Below, one piece after another: positions 51,701-61,100 of a stretch of 64,000 bases of DNA. Position 1 is the first letter of the stretch. The number at the start of each line of letters is the position of its first letter. The position numbers and the translations under genes are program-made. The DNA lies in NCBI GenBank assembly GCA_949358305.1, contig OX442320.1, forward strand, positions 3,054,259-3,118,258, written 5' to 3'. The stretch comes from Strigamia acuminata. Lineage: Eukaryota; Arthropoda; Chilopoda; Geophilomorpha; Linotaeniidae. The notes beneath the pieces were generated by a model, which saw nothing but the letters and a program-made list of their open reading frames with translations, searched no databases and was not told the origin of the DNA.

Positions 51701-53515
51701 CGAGCTCCTCCGCTGCCCTCTCCTTCACCCCCAGCGGCAGAGCTGGCCGCTCTCTCTGCAGAGCCGGCTACGCCACCGTTGGAGAGCCCAATGGAGATTC
51801 CGCTTCCACCATCGCCTCCGCCGCCCCCAGCAGCGCAGCTTTATTTGAGGCTGGGAGTGGAATACCCCTTCCTTCAGATGTCGGAGTTCACGCGACAACG
51901 CATCGTTGACTCCGATGATCACGGCGAATCGATCCTCAAATGGCTAAACAGAGAAGCCCGATCCACCATGGACGTCGTCTTCCATCGCCGTATCCTACGG
52001 GCCCACAGGAAACCCGGGTCGAGCGCCGAGTCACGAAGGATCCGGCTCGTTCCAGACCGATTCCCGGCCTCTACCCGGATTTGGATCCATGAGCGTACGG
52101 GACTGATCGGCGAACCCGTCGGTGGTCACCCACAATATTTCATCAATGAGCGGCAGAATCCTGCGGATCTAACAACCTCTCTGCCCCCAGATTTACCACC
52201 GCCGCCACCGGCAGTGCCACCCGTGATCCTCCGCCCATGCAGAGGAGTGCTGCCGGCTCTTCGCAGAGGAGAGCGATGAGAAAATTGAGATCGCTCCGAT
52301 CCGAGATCGAAGCTGGAGGAGGGACGTGTGGTGACCCAGTTGGATAAGTGTCCCCCCAGGGCGGATACTTGTCCTATGAGTCACTATGATTAAAGAGTCG
52401 TTCCCCCCCGAGTTGGCTCCACCTCCCCATGGCAGGTGTGTGCCCCGAGGGGGAGGAAGCGGCTGGTGGTCAGCCCCCATTGGTTGATCGCCGGCCCTTC
52501 ACCCCACTGCATAAAAGGCTGTGTTTCCCGCCTAAAGTCAGAACTTACACAAACGACACCAAGAACACAGCAACTACCTCACCGTCAGGCCAACTTCAAC
52601 TACAAGTTAGGATTGATCGAGGATCGCTGAGTAAAGTGCAAACTGTAACTCTCACGAAGTCACTTGCGAGCTATTCCTGCGAAAGCACGAGAATAGCCCT
52701 TGTGAAATCACCCAGAATAATCGCCCAGACGATTATTCGCCGAAGTAAGTGTCCGAGTGCTTTGTAGGGAACCCCAAAGTTCCTAGACGAGGCCTCTGCG
52801 ACGCTAAACAAACCCTAGACAACAGGCACGGATAGAAGACTCGAAAGAGCATTCCACCGCGTCCGTGAAGACGAATCCGTGACGAATTAACGACAACTCG
52901 AGACGCCGCCTTTGTTCCGCCGACCACGCGGAATCGACGACGCCATCTTGAGAAATCCTTTGTTCGACGCTGACCACGTCGACTCTAGAATTATTACTGA
53001 GTGTATTTTAAAGGCATAAAGCCTGGTGAATAAATTACCTGTTTATTTACATACATTTGGTATTCATTTGGGTATTTACATAATTGATCACAGGTAAAGT
53101 ATTACACGTTAGCGCTATTTAAACCTATACCAAGTAGGACGCGACAACTCTACATGAGTTTTCTCTTTACCAGGAATTTGCAGGCAATGAATGAAACTAC
53201 TTTGTTGAGGTTGAAAAAAGTGCTGACGCAAACGAAAGAATTGGCATCCGACGAAGTGAGTGTTTGACCGCAAAAACTTTGACTTCTCTGCGCGTATTTG
53301 TCACGTGGAAACGAATTTTGCAGGGATGGAAGATCGCAATGAAGAGTATGCAGTATTTACTGAACGACGACCTTAGGGTCTACGATTATTTGCTGGACGA
53401 GCGCTTGGCCGAAATCAATGGCGACGTCAACGAGAAAGATGTGGACGTCACCGACTGGATGCCCAGTTCGCTCGCGCTGCCGACAGACCAACCGACGGCC
53501 ACAGATGTGAATTAA
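39762..53515 (+). CDS. Gene F1: small membrane protein, four exons (213 aa), retrotransposon in intron 2
   Basis: I do not recognise the family. Exons: 39762-40016, 40127-40239, 53174-53255 and 53324-53515, all with GT/AG ends and compatible phases (0, 2, 0). Exon 2 reads into a stop (TAA) immediately after its donor, so splicing is needed for the full protein. A single N-terminal hydrophobic segment (about residues 13-32) suggests a signal anchor. The rest is polar and charged, with the conserved KVLTQTKELAS helix in exon 3 and LLDERLAE in exon 4. Intron 2 has grown to 12.9 kb because element B inserted in it. Exons 3-4 match those of the neighbouring paralog F2 closely, which supports the model. 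Whether the transcript still crosses the element cannot be told. Confidence 0.6.
40277..41096 (+). repeat. 5' LTR of element B
   Basis: 820 bp, TGTGGTGACC...CGACA. TATA-like ATAAAAG at 40461-40467 and AATAAA at 40979-40984. Shares short blocks with the LTR of element A downstream of the TATA. Confidence 0.95.
40461..40467 (+). promoter_or_regulatory. TATA-like box in LTR of element B
   Basis: GCATAAAAGGC, about 185 bp into the LTR. The repeat copy is in the 3' LTR at 52511-52517. The conserved blocks ACCTCACC, GATTGATCGAGGA and CCCTAGACAACA follow it. Confidence 0.55.
41099..41116 (+). other. Primer binding site of element B, proline-tRNA-like
   Basis: TGGGGGCCTGTCCGGGAT, two bases (CG) after the LTR. 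It differs from the familiar tRNA-Pro primer site at two central positions. Confidence 0.72.
41191..44331 (+). CDS. Gag protein of element B (1046 aa)
   Basis: Same plan as the Gag of element A but longer. The basic, Ala/Glu-rich N terminus is followed by an unusually long charged coiled coil (about residues 235-425, dense in Glu, Lys and Arg), then a Ser/Glu/Arg-rich linker. A capsid region (about 650-830) starts at FDGSWKAGDRFLDEV and includes WYQGLKNPTWDDF and the PGETLADYDA block. One CCHC knuckle (CYSCGEYGHYSDKC) lies at about 990-1004. The ATG is the first after the primer site in this frame. The capsid block aligns well with element A (FDGSW, PGET, NEM/DMRAP), while the coiled coil has drifted. 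The heptamer for frameshifting lies 11 codons before the stop. Confidence 0.9.
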   Translation: MSDKDEQSTSETEQRMPEKGKRTSDYHLRSDGPVPEMSAKAKARANKRRAKAQKEEQAASLAALDGPERERVPLNMQPFEDTDPEAIENREEIRDVSPGRVSILMTEETNEAPKKTVTVGTNPSPPTAQTSVEQTPRKNDGGTPITPRVTASPAVVSFEVSHLIRLTRQAAQLKAMIDIPVGTSVWESITLLTDAICAAQAPTPVARPAAETPMPQVTPSDTGGFAPDPNRALHESREKAREEARQEATNRQRRLSAERRELWKEEEEREQRERRTTERTEKLVQKMREEREAKIRKEWNATVEGRHREAQEYEDQFQALIAQRKAEKLQMLRKEAILQHQKWEEQHRERLREEEVRKEKEQFLKEKEEWERVRWTEEYKAKKQAIIDEQKRWEAENWEKETEKFQKEYEQDVSDRKKNEENLKRKSEPPSGSDTDTGEGTTKPAKTAKRGKSQKRDESVPKTKDRHPSKRSETGAAIDALLEKKNANKNRERPESEENRWHSFYENNDGEEPPPSGGSKQKKAGGETPPRGPRFHHQGDPSEPSDSSDDDHPSRPSTGRSQEGSDGHRSNRPNASDRSSRSSNPRSEEGNFQDSSGRHYTMSELGRALLNSFRREGIDLGHPGDEHNRAGERVKRKYGVRNEPSGEATGNIRWQHYIQTRFDGSWKAGDRFLDEVMRIKKATKATVADMLTHGLVELTTGSAREWYQGLKNPTWDDFLVRFDLRYGETPDEISNKLRGLRQAPGETLADYDARAKLLFARAPYEINPAGFTMIFYGGLSAHSQRILLDMRAPRTGDYQDVSNYLLTNTLEIEQRYYATLPPEEADAHEKRLQTSAERHKTSEKLMRPSEYLSGIMSLTEASFGRMLTPKAGSILPANPIAAPKKAPAATAMQVTSTDSTQMEKVEETTPLATAKEEEPASSDEEALNEHLENLSTGCDDQGPYLHHAHRALAIAQFRAHVQATKARGALGGKRRFPTPFVPKKPGFTPTGDKSNIKCYSCGEYGHYSDKCEKTVKEKGIMQTLMKMMMELNTNLAKNSQAQASPK
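44298..44349 (+). promoter_or_regulatory. -1 ribosomal frameshift cassette, gag/pol of element B
   Basis: A-AAA-AAC at 44298-44304 in gag phase, 6-base spacer, 9-bp stem (GCGCAGGCG at 44311-44319 with CGTCTGCGC at 44341-44349, one G-U pair), 21-base loop carrying the gag stop. The architecture is the same as in element A although the stem bases differ, so pairing is conserved independently of sequence. Confidence 0.87.
44305..48434 (+). CDS. Pol polyprotein of element B (frameshift product, no usable ATG at its start)
   Basis: Open from before the heptamer through 48434 in the -1 frame, with no ATG before the protease, so it should be made only as Gag-Pol. Domains: protease with DSGA (near 44650); reverse transcriptase with TMDLSKGYW and YLDD (45684); RNase H from HTDAS (near 46131); integrase zinc-binding region with HPLASHSG; core with Asp in LSIDLMG, Asp in DNGPQF (47418) and Glu in VERLN; and GPY/F motif KRDGPYV. 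All key residues are present. The C-terminal end is acidic then ends NPFIRDGK, as in element A. Identity to A is high across RT, RNase H and integrase. Confidence 0.95.
48435..48814 (+). other. Spacer between pol and third gene of element B
   Basis: Contains a short open frame (about 48613-48813) ending one base before the third gene's ATG, with an AT-hook-like word PRGRPR near its start. It could be an upstream frame, a further small protein or chance. Element A has no counterpart. Confidence 0.4.
48815..52279 (+). CDS. Third gene of element B, spliced, unknown function (about 967 aa)
   Basis: Exon 1 (48815-48931) codes for 39 residues with the acidic ENWDE block shared with element A (GNWDE). 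The intron (48932-49492, GTAAAT...TTCAG, 561 bp) is phase 0, as in A. Exon 2 (49493-52279) is open for 928 codons and lacks an early ATG. Blocks shared with A, in order: WKIRL near residue 80; FSPEEIRRWL; a Ser/Arg-rich charged region; an alpha-helical block with AAWTIVDREG; proline-rich linkers; and a C-terminal block with RILRAHRKPGSSAES and IWIHERTG. No signal peptide or membrane span. The family is unknown to me. Conservation of both the protein blocks and the intron position in a diverged element argues for a real selected gene. An open stretch at about 49051-49165 could be an alternative exon but is out of phase with exon 1. Confidence 0.75.
52315..52326 (+). other. Polypurine tract of element B
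   Basis: GGAGGAGGGACG directly before the 3' LTR, same GGAGGGACG ending as in element A. Confidence 0.8.
52327..53146 (+). repeat. 3' LTR of element B
   Basis: 820 bp, no difference seen from 40277-41096. Followed by the duplicated ACTC and then the rest of F1 intron 2. Confidence 0.95.
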
Positions 53516-54540
53516 AAGAGTATTACTTAGAATTAGTTATTAAATGCGGGTTTTGAGGCAATTTACAGGCGTGGAACAATCGATTTATTCGTGAATCCAT
53601 GAGAAAATTCCCAGAGAAATAACCAAAAAGAATTTTTTTGTTCTGTTTAGAAATGAATTTTCAGGTCGAAAATGAAGCAGAAATCATAAATGGGAGCACT
53701 TTATACCTTTTAGTCGTATTGACCATTCAATTTTTCGTTGTGTAAAGTATTTTGTGTATTTCAGCAAGGATCTGGCGAGCTGTAACATGTCAGCAGTGAA
53801 GATGCGTAACGAGAGATTGAACAAATAATTTGGCAAATAATGATTGGAATTACTTGGTGGATAATACGGACCAAGAAATTTTGGAATCAAGGGCCTCGTT
53901 CGGATATTTATCCAAATTTAATGTCAATTGAAGTGTGTTCATTCTAGTAATGTATATTTGTAATTATACTGCAGTTTGATAGTGTATTTTTAGTTACCCG
54001 CTGTCCTAGTGTGGTACATCTTGTCTCACTGTAGAAATTTTGAGTAATAAATCTACAGCAGTGATTTTTCTATGGGAAAGCAACAAAGTCAAAGAAAAGT
54101 TAACAAAAACTTGTGATCACGGAATTCAACAACGAAAAGCGGATTACAAGGCAATTGAAACGCGATAAAACGATTGAAAAGGTCGATAAGTCACAGATTG
54201 ACAATTTACAGGAAGTGGAGCAAAGAGCCGAAGATGAGGTATTTAGTATCAATTGTGATGTGAAAATATTCATGAAAATATTGAAAGCTGCTACAGTAAT
54301 GTGGCAAAGTGTTTTTCATGGTTTGATGAAATAAATGAGCTATAAACGGAAATTTTATAAAGAAAGAAAAATGAAATTTATTTTAATAAAACATAAAAGT
54401 TAATGAAATTAAAGAAAAGTTTTTAATTCACCTTCATTTAGGCTGGCTCACACCAATTATATTCACTTCCTCTGCAAAAATGATTTTTGATGTGCAAATC
54501 AAAATCATGCTAATCTACATCTAACATTCTAACAACAGAA
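53516..54540. other. Downstream region of F1, duplicated after F2
   Basis: About 550 bp after F1 (to about 54080) matches the sequence after F2 (55676-56190), including AATCCATGAGAAAATTCCCA. It holds a possible alternative 3' exon (acceptor TTTACAG then a short frame ending GAGAAATAA) in both copies. At 54113-54334 a frame rich in Lys/Glu with an internal GAG/GTATTT donor could be a further exon; unassigned. Confidence 0.5.
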
Positions 54541-54747
54541 GTGAAAGTTGACGTATTTCGAGTGAAGTGAATCGTTTCGTTCGTGACAATTGAGTCAACC
54601 TCGTTTCCAAGGCTAAGAGTGAACGTGTGCGTGGGCTTGCGCATGCGCATTTGTTACGAAACGCGATGCAACAGCTCGGAAACGAGGGATACAGTGAGAC
54701 TAGGACTAAACTGGCCCGAAAAAAAGCTGAAGAAACGAAACGAAATT

Positions 54748-55675
54748 ATGGCGCTACGAAAGAGTGATTGGCAGCTGTTGTTTTCTGGTTTGTGCTTTAT
54801 TATCCTTGTTACGCTGGCTGTCACTTGCGCGCTTAAGTATCGGAGATATAGAGGGTATATCTAGTTTAGAATTATCACTATACGAGAGTGTATCTCTTGC
54901 GAACAAAAACTAATACTGTATTTCCTTTCCGGCAACTGTCACAAACAGAATCGACAAGACATCTCTTGTTGGTTGGTTTTCAAGCTGGCTGGAACCGAGC
55001 GAGCAAATGATGGCAGCCGAGGTGAGGATTGTTATTTCTTGAATATTAAATATATTTTTACACGAAAATGCATTTATTCGCCTGAATTTGGACTAATCCT
55101 CGATAACTTGATGATTTTTTTGATACTCAGACCGTTCTGGAATTCTTACTTGATGCCAAAAATTTGGACACCGACACCATCCGCGTTTCCAAAAAAATTG
55201 AATTCAGAAGTGGAGATGCCGACAATAAAAGCTTTTCTCTAGAAGCAGATTTAGACCTTTTGAGACAGTAAAAAAAAAAATAAGAGCCGATTAATTGAAT
55301 TTGTACACTCTACACAATCTTTCTCTTTACCAGGAATTTGCGGGAAATGAATGAAACTAGTGTGTTGAGTTTTAAAAAAGTGCTGGCGAAAACGAAAGAA
55401 TTGGCATCCGAAGAAGTGAGTGTTTGACCGCAGAAACTTTGACTTCTCTGCGCGTGTTTGTCACGTGGAAACGAATTTTGCAGGGATCGAAGATCGCAGT
55501 AAAGAGATTGCAGTATTTAGTGAACTACTTTATTGGGAACTTCGAAGATTTGCTAGACGAGCGCTTGGCCGAACACAAAAGCGACGTCAAAAAGAAAGAT
55601 GTGGACGTCACCAACTGGACGCGCAGTTCTCTCACGTTGCCAACAGACCGATCGACGGCCGCAGATGTGAATTAA
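54748..55675 (+). CDS. Gene F2: small membrane protein, paralog of F1, five exons
   Basis: Tandem paralog of F1. Exons: 54748-54854, 54949-55021, 55131-55267, 55334-55415 and 55484-55675. The last three match F1 exons 2-4 with the same phases. The first F1 exon is here split. F2 has an in-frame TAG at 54862 just after a GG/GTATAT donor, and resumes after an ACAG acceptor, restoring the I-D-K-T-S-L-V block that matches F1. The N-terminal membrane segment is at about residues 13-32. The product is about 196 residues. If the small first intron is not real, F2 is a pseudogene. The empty target site of element B lies in its third intron. Family and function are unknown. Confidence 0.55.
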
Positions 55676-56634
55676 AAGTGTATTACGTGGAATTAGTTAT
55701 TAAATGCGGGTTTCGATGCAATTTACACGCGTGGGACGATGGATTTATTCGTGAATCCATGAGAAAATTCCCAGAGAAATAACCAAAAACATTTTTGTCT
55801 TGTTTAGAAATGAATTTCCAAGTCGTAAATGAAGCAAAAATCATTAATGGGAACACTATATACCTTTTAGTTGTATTGACCACTCAATTTTGAGTTGTGT
55901 AAAGTATTTTGTATATTTCAGCGAGGATCTGGCGAGCTATAGCATGTCAGCAGCGAAGATGCGTAACGAGAGATTGAACAAATAATTTGACAAATAATGA
56001 TTGGAATTACTTGGTGGGTAATATGGGTCAAGAAATTTTGGAATCAAAGGCCTCATTCAGATATTATTTGAAATTGAAACGTGTTCTTTCTAGTAATGTA
56101 CATTTGTAATAATACTGTAGTTTGATTGTGATAGTTTTGTTACATCTTGTCTCACTGTAGAAATTTTGTGTAATAAATGTACAGCAGGGATTTTTCTGTG
56201 GGAAAATCGTACGAATCACAGCTTGGATGTTACGATTTATTAATGGATGCAAAATGATACGCTCTGAGAAACAGAAACTACACGGTGCTGAGAAGGTCTG
56301 GATAAGGTATATCTAACGCACGTATTACAATGCGGAAATACAAATGATAAAAGAAGATCTCAACCAATTCGAAGATAAAAAAACTTTCACCCATTTCTCG
56401 ACAATGGAAACATCCTCCAGATTGGCGGACGACGACAGTTCGCAGATGCAAGACAACATAAGAAGCATCCGATGATCCTACATGGAAATCACTATTTCGT
56501 GAAACTACTTGGGAAGTGAACACACAGTGTTGTATCTTGTTCACTAAATTAGCACTAAATGGCAGAATTCTTCTATCTTCAATCAATGTTAATGCGAAAT
56601 ATTTCGGTTTCTTCACTTAAAGTTAATAATAGTG
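55676..56634. other. Downstream region of F2, then unassigned DNA
   Basis: Matches the downstream region of F1 to about 56190. An opposite-strand frame at 56278-56616 (112 codons) has no recognisable domain, and I do not call it. No other gene is seen. Confidence 0.5.
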
Positions 56635-56725
56635 GACACAATTCGGGATACTAATATTATACTCACAATAACTTCGTGTAACTCGGCTCACCGGCGCGAT
56701 CGGCATCCGTGTACAGTGTCTTCTA
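56635..56725. repeat. Second copy of the 2918-3012 repeat
   Basis: Nearly identical to the promoter side of the membrane-protein gene at 2.5-2.8 kb. It ends where the LTR of the second Mag-type element starts. Confidence 0.75.
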
Positions 56726-56904
56726 CATTATTGTGTTCTTTACGTTGATTGTTGAGGATATGTCGGAGTACGAAGAAAGACAGCCATGTTGGTAAAGGAA
56801 ATTAACATAAGTGAATTTATTAAAAGGTTTAAAATAGGTGGCGCTGCGAACAGCGCGTCATACAAACAAAAACGGTCGATTAACCAATGGAGTCAAACAC
56901 TCCA
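56726..56904 (-). repeat. 3' LTR of second Mag-type element
   Basis: The right end at 56904 is fixed by the polypurine tract on the minus strand (purine-rich, ending GGGGATGA, just outside). The left end is estimated from the break in the 56635-56725 repeat. Only one LTR is in the window, so identity between the two cannot be judged. Confidence 0.6.
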
Positions 56905-57093
56905 TCATCCCCACTAATTGGGAAGAACACCAATTACAAATAAAACAACTAACATAAAAGTTAAGTTAAGAATAAAAGTAACAAACACTAACGGTTGAAC
57001 ACTTGTAATAAATGAAATAATAAAACACTAAATTTGAACATGACTACAAACGAATTAATTCAAAAATAAAAACAAACACAACAAATCAATTGT

Positions 57094-57612
57094 TCACTGG
57101 AAAACCATAAAGTCCGGCGGTCTCTTCTCACGCACAGGACGCGGATTTCGAGCAGGTGGCGGCGAGGCACTCGGGCCAGCAACTGCAGGCGGTGAAGGCG
57201 CGCGAACAGGCAAAGGCGGAGCATGGACCTGGGCAGCGGTTTGTGGTACAACGGTTGGAGCTGGAGCTGGAAGTTGAGCAGGTAAGTTGGGTGGATTGTT
57301 CGTATTCATCGGCGGAACTGTCAGTAGTGGATTCGGGAGCAAGGATAGAAGCAAACTTCCACGATTTTCCCCCTCAATATGAGGCAATTTTGCACCAACT
57401 AATCTCGGGCGCAACTGGTCCACGTGACGGCTCCAAACAACGTCCAAAGCGACCTCGATGTCGTACGTTGTAGAAGACGTTTTGCGGCGAACAACACCTG
57501 GAATCCATCGATTGGTGCCTCGATAGTCTCGAGCAAACACCAAATCGTCCACTTCAAAACGACGTTGCGTGTTGGTTTGGGGAGTTTCGGGCAATAATTT
57601 CGGGTTAAGAAG
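57094..57612 (-). pseudogene. C-terminal part of Mag-type Gag-Pol, cut off by the copia insertion
   Basis: Continues from the integrase core at 63452-64000: the GPY/F-like region (FARDYRGTNRWIPGVV), the TSSTTYDIEV block and WSRHVDQLRP match the first Mag element, then a long proline-rich tail to the stop at 57094. The frame itself is open; only the insertion separates it from the rest. Confidence 0.8.
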
Positions 57613-58035
57613 TGTTATGTATGGAGCCGGCCTGGACAGTCCGAAATAAAGCTGACAAGTCGTGTAAAAGGTGCGGATAATCCGCATCTGCGTCCGCCAT
57701 TGTTTTATTAACTAAAAGACAATGAGAAGTGATTGATTCGAGGCTAATTCGCCTCAAAGTCAATGTACATCAAACAATAGAACAAATCAGCATTGTAAAC
57801 TACTGATTTGTTCTTTACAAAACAAACTGAGAACCAAACTCAACAAATCGATAAACAAAGTGAATGAACAATCGATGAGTGTCAATTCTAGCAGACAACA
57901 TCCGCATCGAAACTAAAACAAAACATTAGCACGCATTGTCTCATAGGTATACATTAATTATATCACGCGCCTAAATTACGTACAAACAGCATCACGCAAT
58001 TCAAACATTAAATAGGTGAACACTAAATCCCAATA
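57613..58035 (-). repeat. 3' LTR of copia-type element
   Basis: 423 bp, identical by eye to 63024-63446. Element-strand ends TATTGGG...CATAACA. Boundary fixed by AGAAG duplication. Confidence 0.92.
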
Positions 58036-58049
58036 ATTCCCCCTTTGTT
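58036..58049 (-). other. Polypurine tract of copia-type element
   Basis: Minus-strand AACAAAGGGGGAAT abutting the 3' LTR. Confidence 0.8.
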
Positions 58050-58131
58050 CACTTATTTTAATATTGCAAAAATAGATCCGCAAAATCCACAAATTCACTT
58101 TATGGTAATTATTCGATTTTCTAGTCTGCAT

Positions 58132-61100
58132 CTACATTCGTACTCCTTCCAGCCAATCAAATCCACCTGTCCGCGATATTACATCTTTATATTTATCCGG
58201 TCTAACAGTACAGGTTTCGGTAAGGGGTTGAGGGGTGGTTCTGGTATTGAAATCAAAAAGTTTCCTTTCATATCTATATCCCTTCTCCATACACCATTGC
58301 ACAACTTGATTCCGAATTGTAAGTCGATCGTTTAACGGTGATATGTAGTAGATATAAACTTCACCGGCTCTATCCCCTGTCTTCATGACAGCTTGGACCC
58401 TTTTCCATTCCTTCATCTTTAATGGGAGTAACGTTTGTTGACTGGTTATTCTCCCTCTTTGTTCATTGTCCCAAGGTTCAATCAAGAACGTTTCAGGAAT
58501 TATTTCTCGTGTATCAGGGTCAGTTTTATGAATTTCTACCCTTTCCTGCACTGCACCTTCCCCAATTAGTTCGGGAATTGAAGCAATAGGTTCCTCAATT
58601 TGGGTTTCATCCAATAAAAATGTTTGTCCCCCTTTAGCAAAATCAATTTGATTAATGGAATCACATTCCATCCTTTCTGGTATCACGAGTTCCCTAATTG
58701 TTTCACGTTTCTCTATTCCACTCTCGGGTAATGAAAGTGTTTGTCCCCCTTTATCCAAAACAGGTTCATCACTAATTGTGTTCCAGAGATTTGGTTCCAT
58801 CCTATTCACGATTGGTTGGTCCAATTCAAACCAATACACACTTTCATCTATTCTTGCACGTTCCGACGCAACGACACTATTTTCTTTTGGATCCCATATT
58901 CTGTATCCACGCGCCGTCATGGCGTACCCCACTAGGGCACCCGACCATGTCTTCCCATTCGATTGTCTAACGTGCACCTGAGAGCCAATGCATTTTAAAT
59001 GTCTCAACGACAATTTCTTGTCATAGAACAAACAATAGGGGATTTTCCCATTTAAACCTGCATTCGGGAACCGATTACTTAGATAAACTGCAGTTACAGA
59101 CAGTTCAGCCCATAAATTAGGGGGAAAATTGTTTTCCAATTGCATCGATTTCACACTGTCAATTATCGTGAGATTCATCCCATCGGCTACCGAGTTCATT
59201 CCGGCTTGAATACAATTTACTTCAATATTCGATGCATCATCCCATTCGGATATAAATTCCTCACTATCCGTCTCGATGTATTTCACTTTAGTGGAGGTGA
59301 TGCATTCAACTTGTGTTTGCCAATGCTTAAATCTTGTAAACATCTCCCCCTTATTTTTCAAAATTTCTACCCAGGCAAATCTTGAGAAATCATCAACTAT
59401 TACAAGATGATAATTGGCCCCACCCAACGATGCGACCTGTTGTGGGCCATACACACCCACATGGATGAGCTCCAAAATCTCTTTAGTAAATACCTTAAGA
59501 ATGGGGGAGAAATTGTGTGTCCCTGTGCTCTTAACTTCAGAGCAAGTAATGCAATGTGGAAGATCTTTATTTTGGAGTTTGATTCCAAAAATATCTTCAG
59601 TGTCTTCCATTCTGGCAATTCCGTCAGCATTAAAATGCCCCAGGCGCGAATGCCAAATGTCCATTGTTTGGGCCTCGTCTTTGTTTTTCACTTTAATGCC
59701 CTTACTTCTCACCTTTTTCGCTTTCAAATTAAGTTCGGCGTCAGCATTCGTGTTGGCACTGACGTCCCTTACACCACCGAAAACGATCGTCTGATCTGGC
59801 AGAGGATGTCCACGGACCTTACCCACTTTAATCTGAGCGGCAATTTGCTCAATTCCAGTGTTATTTCCTCCATTGTTGTTATCTAATTTATTGATCCCAC
59901 CATTCGTATCAGATTTCCTAACAACATTGTTATCTTTAATAACTTTCCCATTTTTAATTCCTCTTGATTTCCTGCCCTTAATTTTCGTTGTTTTAACTGT
60001 ATTCGCATAATCTTGCGAATTATCACTTAAAGGCGCAGATGAAATTTTTGCAGACTTTACTGCATCACACGAATTGTTAGCATTCGCTAATTTAAATTTC
60101 AAAGGGGTCAGTAACGAATCTACATTGCTATTATCTTCTACAGATAATTCCACCGAATTGGCTGCAACACGCGGAAAGTCAGTTTCCGCTAATATAGCTT
60201 CATTGAAGTCAATATGGGCCATACAGCTTGGCTTTCGGTTCCCCTTTAAACTTCCACTCCAAACCCCGTCTGGATATTCAATTTCCTTGCTTTTACGTTG
60301 GTTCTCAACACCGTTTGGATAAAATGTTTCATTATTCTTACCCTGCACATTACTGCACATTACTGCCCTGTCAATTCTATGCATGCACATCCCGTAAATC
60401 AACACAATAGCAGTATTTATCGCTCGTGCCAAAATGTCTGGCTTGTGTGTTAGTGCGCTCTTAGAAATTAAATGTGTTAATAGCGATACATTTTCCTTAA
60501 AATCAGACTTTAAATCAGCCGTGTCAACCGCATGCTTTGTTGAAAAGGGTGCGGTTGCACTCACATTTGGAACCATGGTGCAACAATCAACCGTGAATTC
60601 ATTATTCCCATTCCGTTGTGCCACCAATAATGGTTTGCTGATTTTGTTTTTGTAGATAGCCAGTCTCCCATGTGCAATATTAGTGGTTAGGCCAATTTTA
60701 TTCAATTGTCCCAAAGAAATCAAATTTCTTCCACTTTTGGGCACAAACCAAACATTTCTCAACCAAAATTTGCATTTCCAATTTTTATTAAAGAAAATGA
60801 AATAGATATCCCCGATACCCTTGACTGTTAAATTATTAACCAATGTGTTTAATGGCCTAAAGTTATGTAACCACCTTTCACATGATGCCACATGGTTGGA
60901 GACCTGGCTATCACAATACCAAACCGAATTTATATCATTCACTGTTATTACAGAATTACTAAAGTTTTGATGATCACTAATATTCGCGTTATACGAATTT
61001 CCACCTCTGGAATTTTCCTGATTTTTCTGGCTTTGTTCACGGACCCCAGCCATCTGAAAAATAGTTTTAGTGTTCATTGTGTCGGGTAACAATCCTCCGA

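Larger units (their letters stand above)
40277..53146 (+). mobile_element. Ty3/gypsy LTR retrotransposon B with a third gene, complete
   Basis: 12.87 kb, with 820-bp LTRs that I find identical, a 4-bp target duplication ACTC (40273-40276 and 53147-53150), proline-tRNA-like primer site, gag, -1 frameshift cassette, pol, intron-containing third gene, polypurine tract. It sits in sense orientation in intron 2 of F1. The paralog F2 shows the empty site (TTTGTACACTCTACA at about 55301-55315). It is clearly related to element A by plan and protein sequence but distinct in LTR and Gag. Confidence 0.96.

Noticed and set aside
25479-52279. Third genes of A and B as envelope genes
   Set aside because: No signal peptide, no transmembrane anchor, no cleavage site or cysteine pattern. 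The central hydrophobic stretch carries charged residues and fits a soluble helix bundle better.
56278-56616. Minus-strand frame of 112 codons
   Set aside because: No domain, no start or splice support, no paralog in the window; it could be a gene but I cannot support it.
58655-59886. Plus-strand frames opposite the copia-type protein
   Set aside because: Short shadows of the long minus-strand frame.
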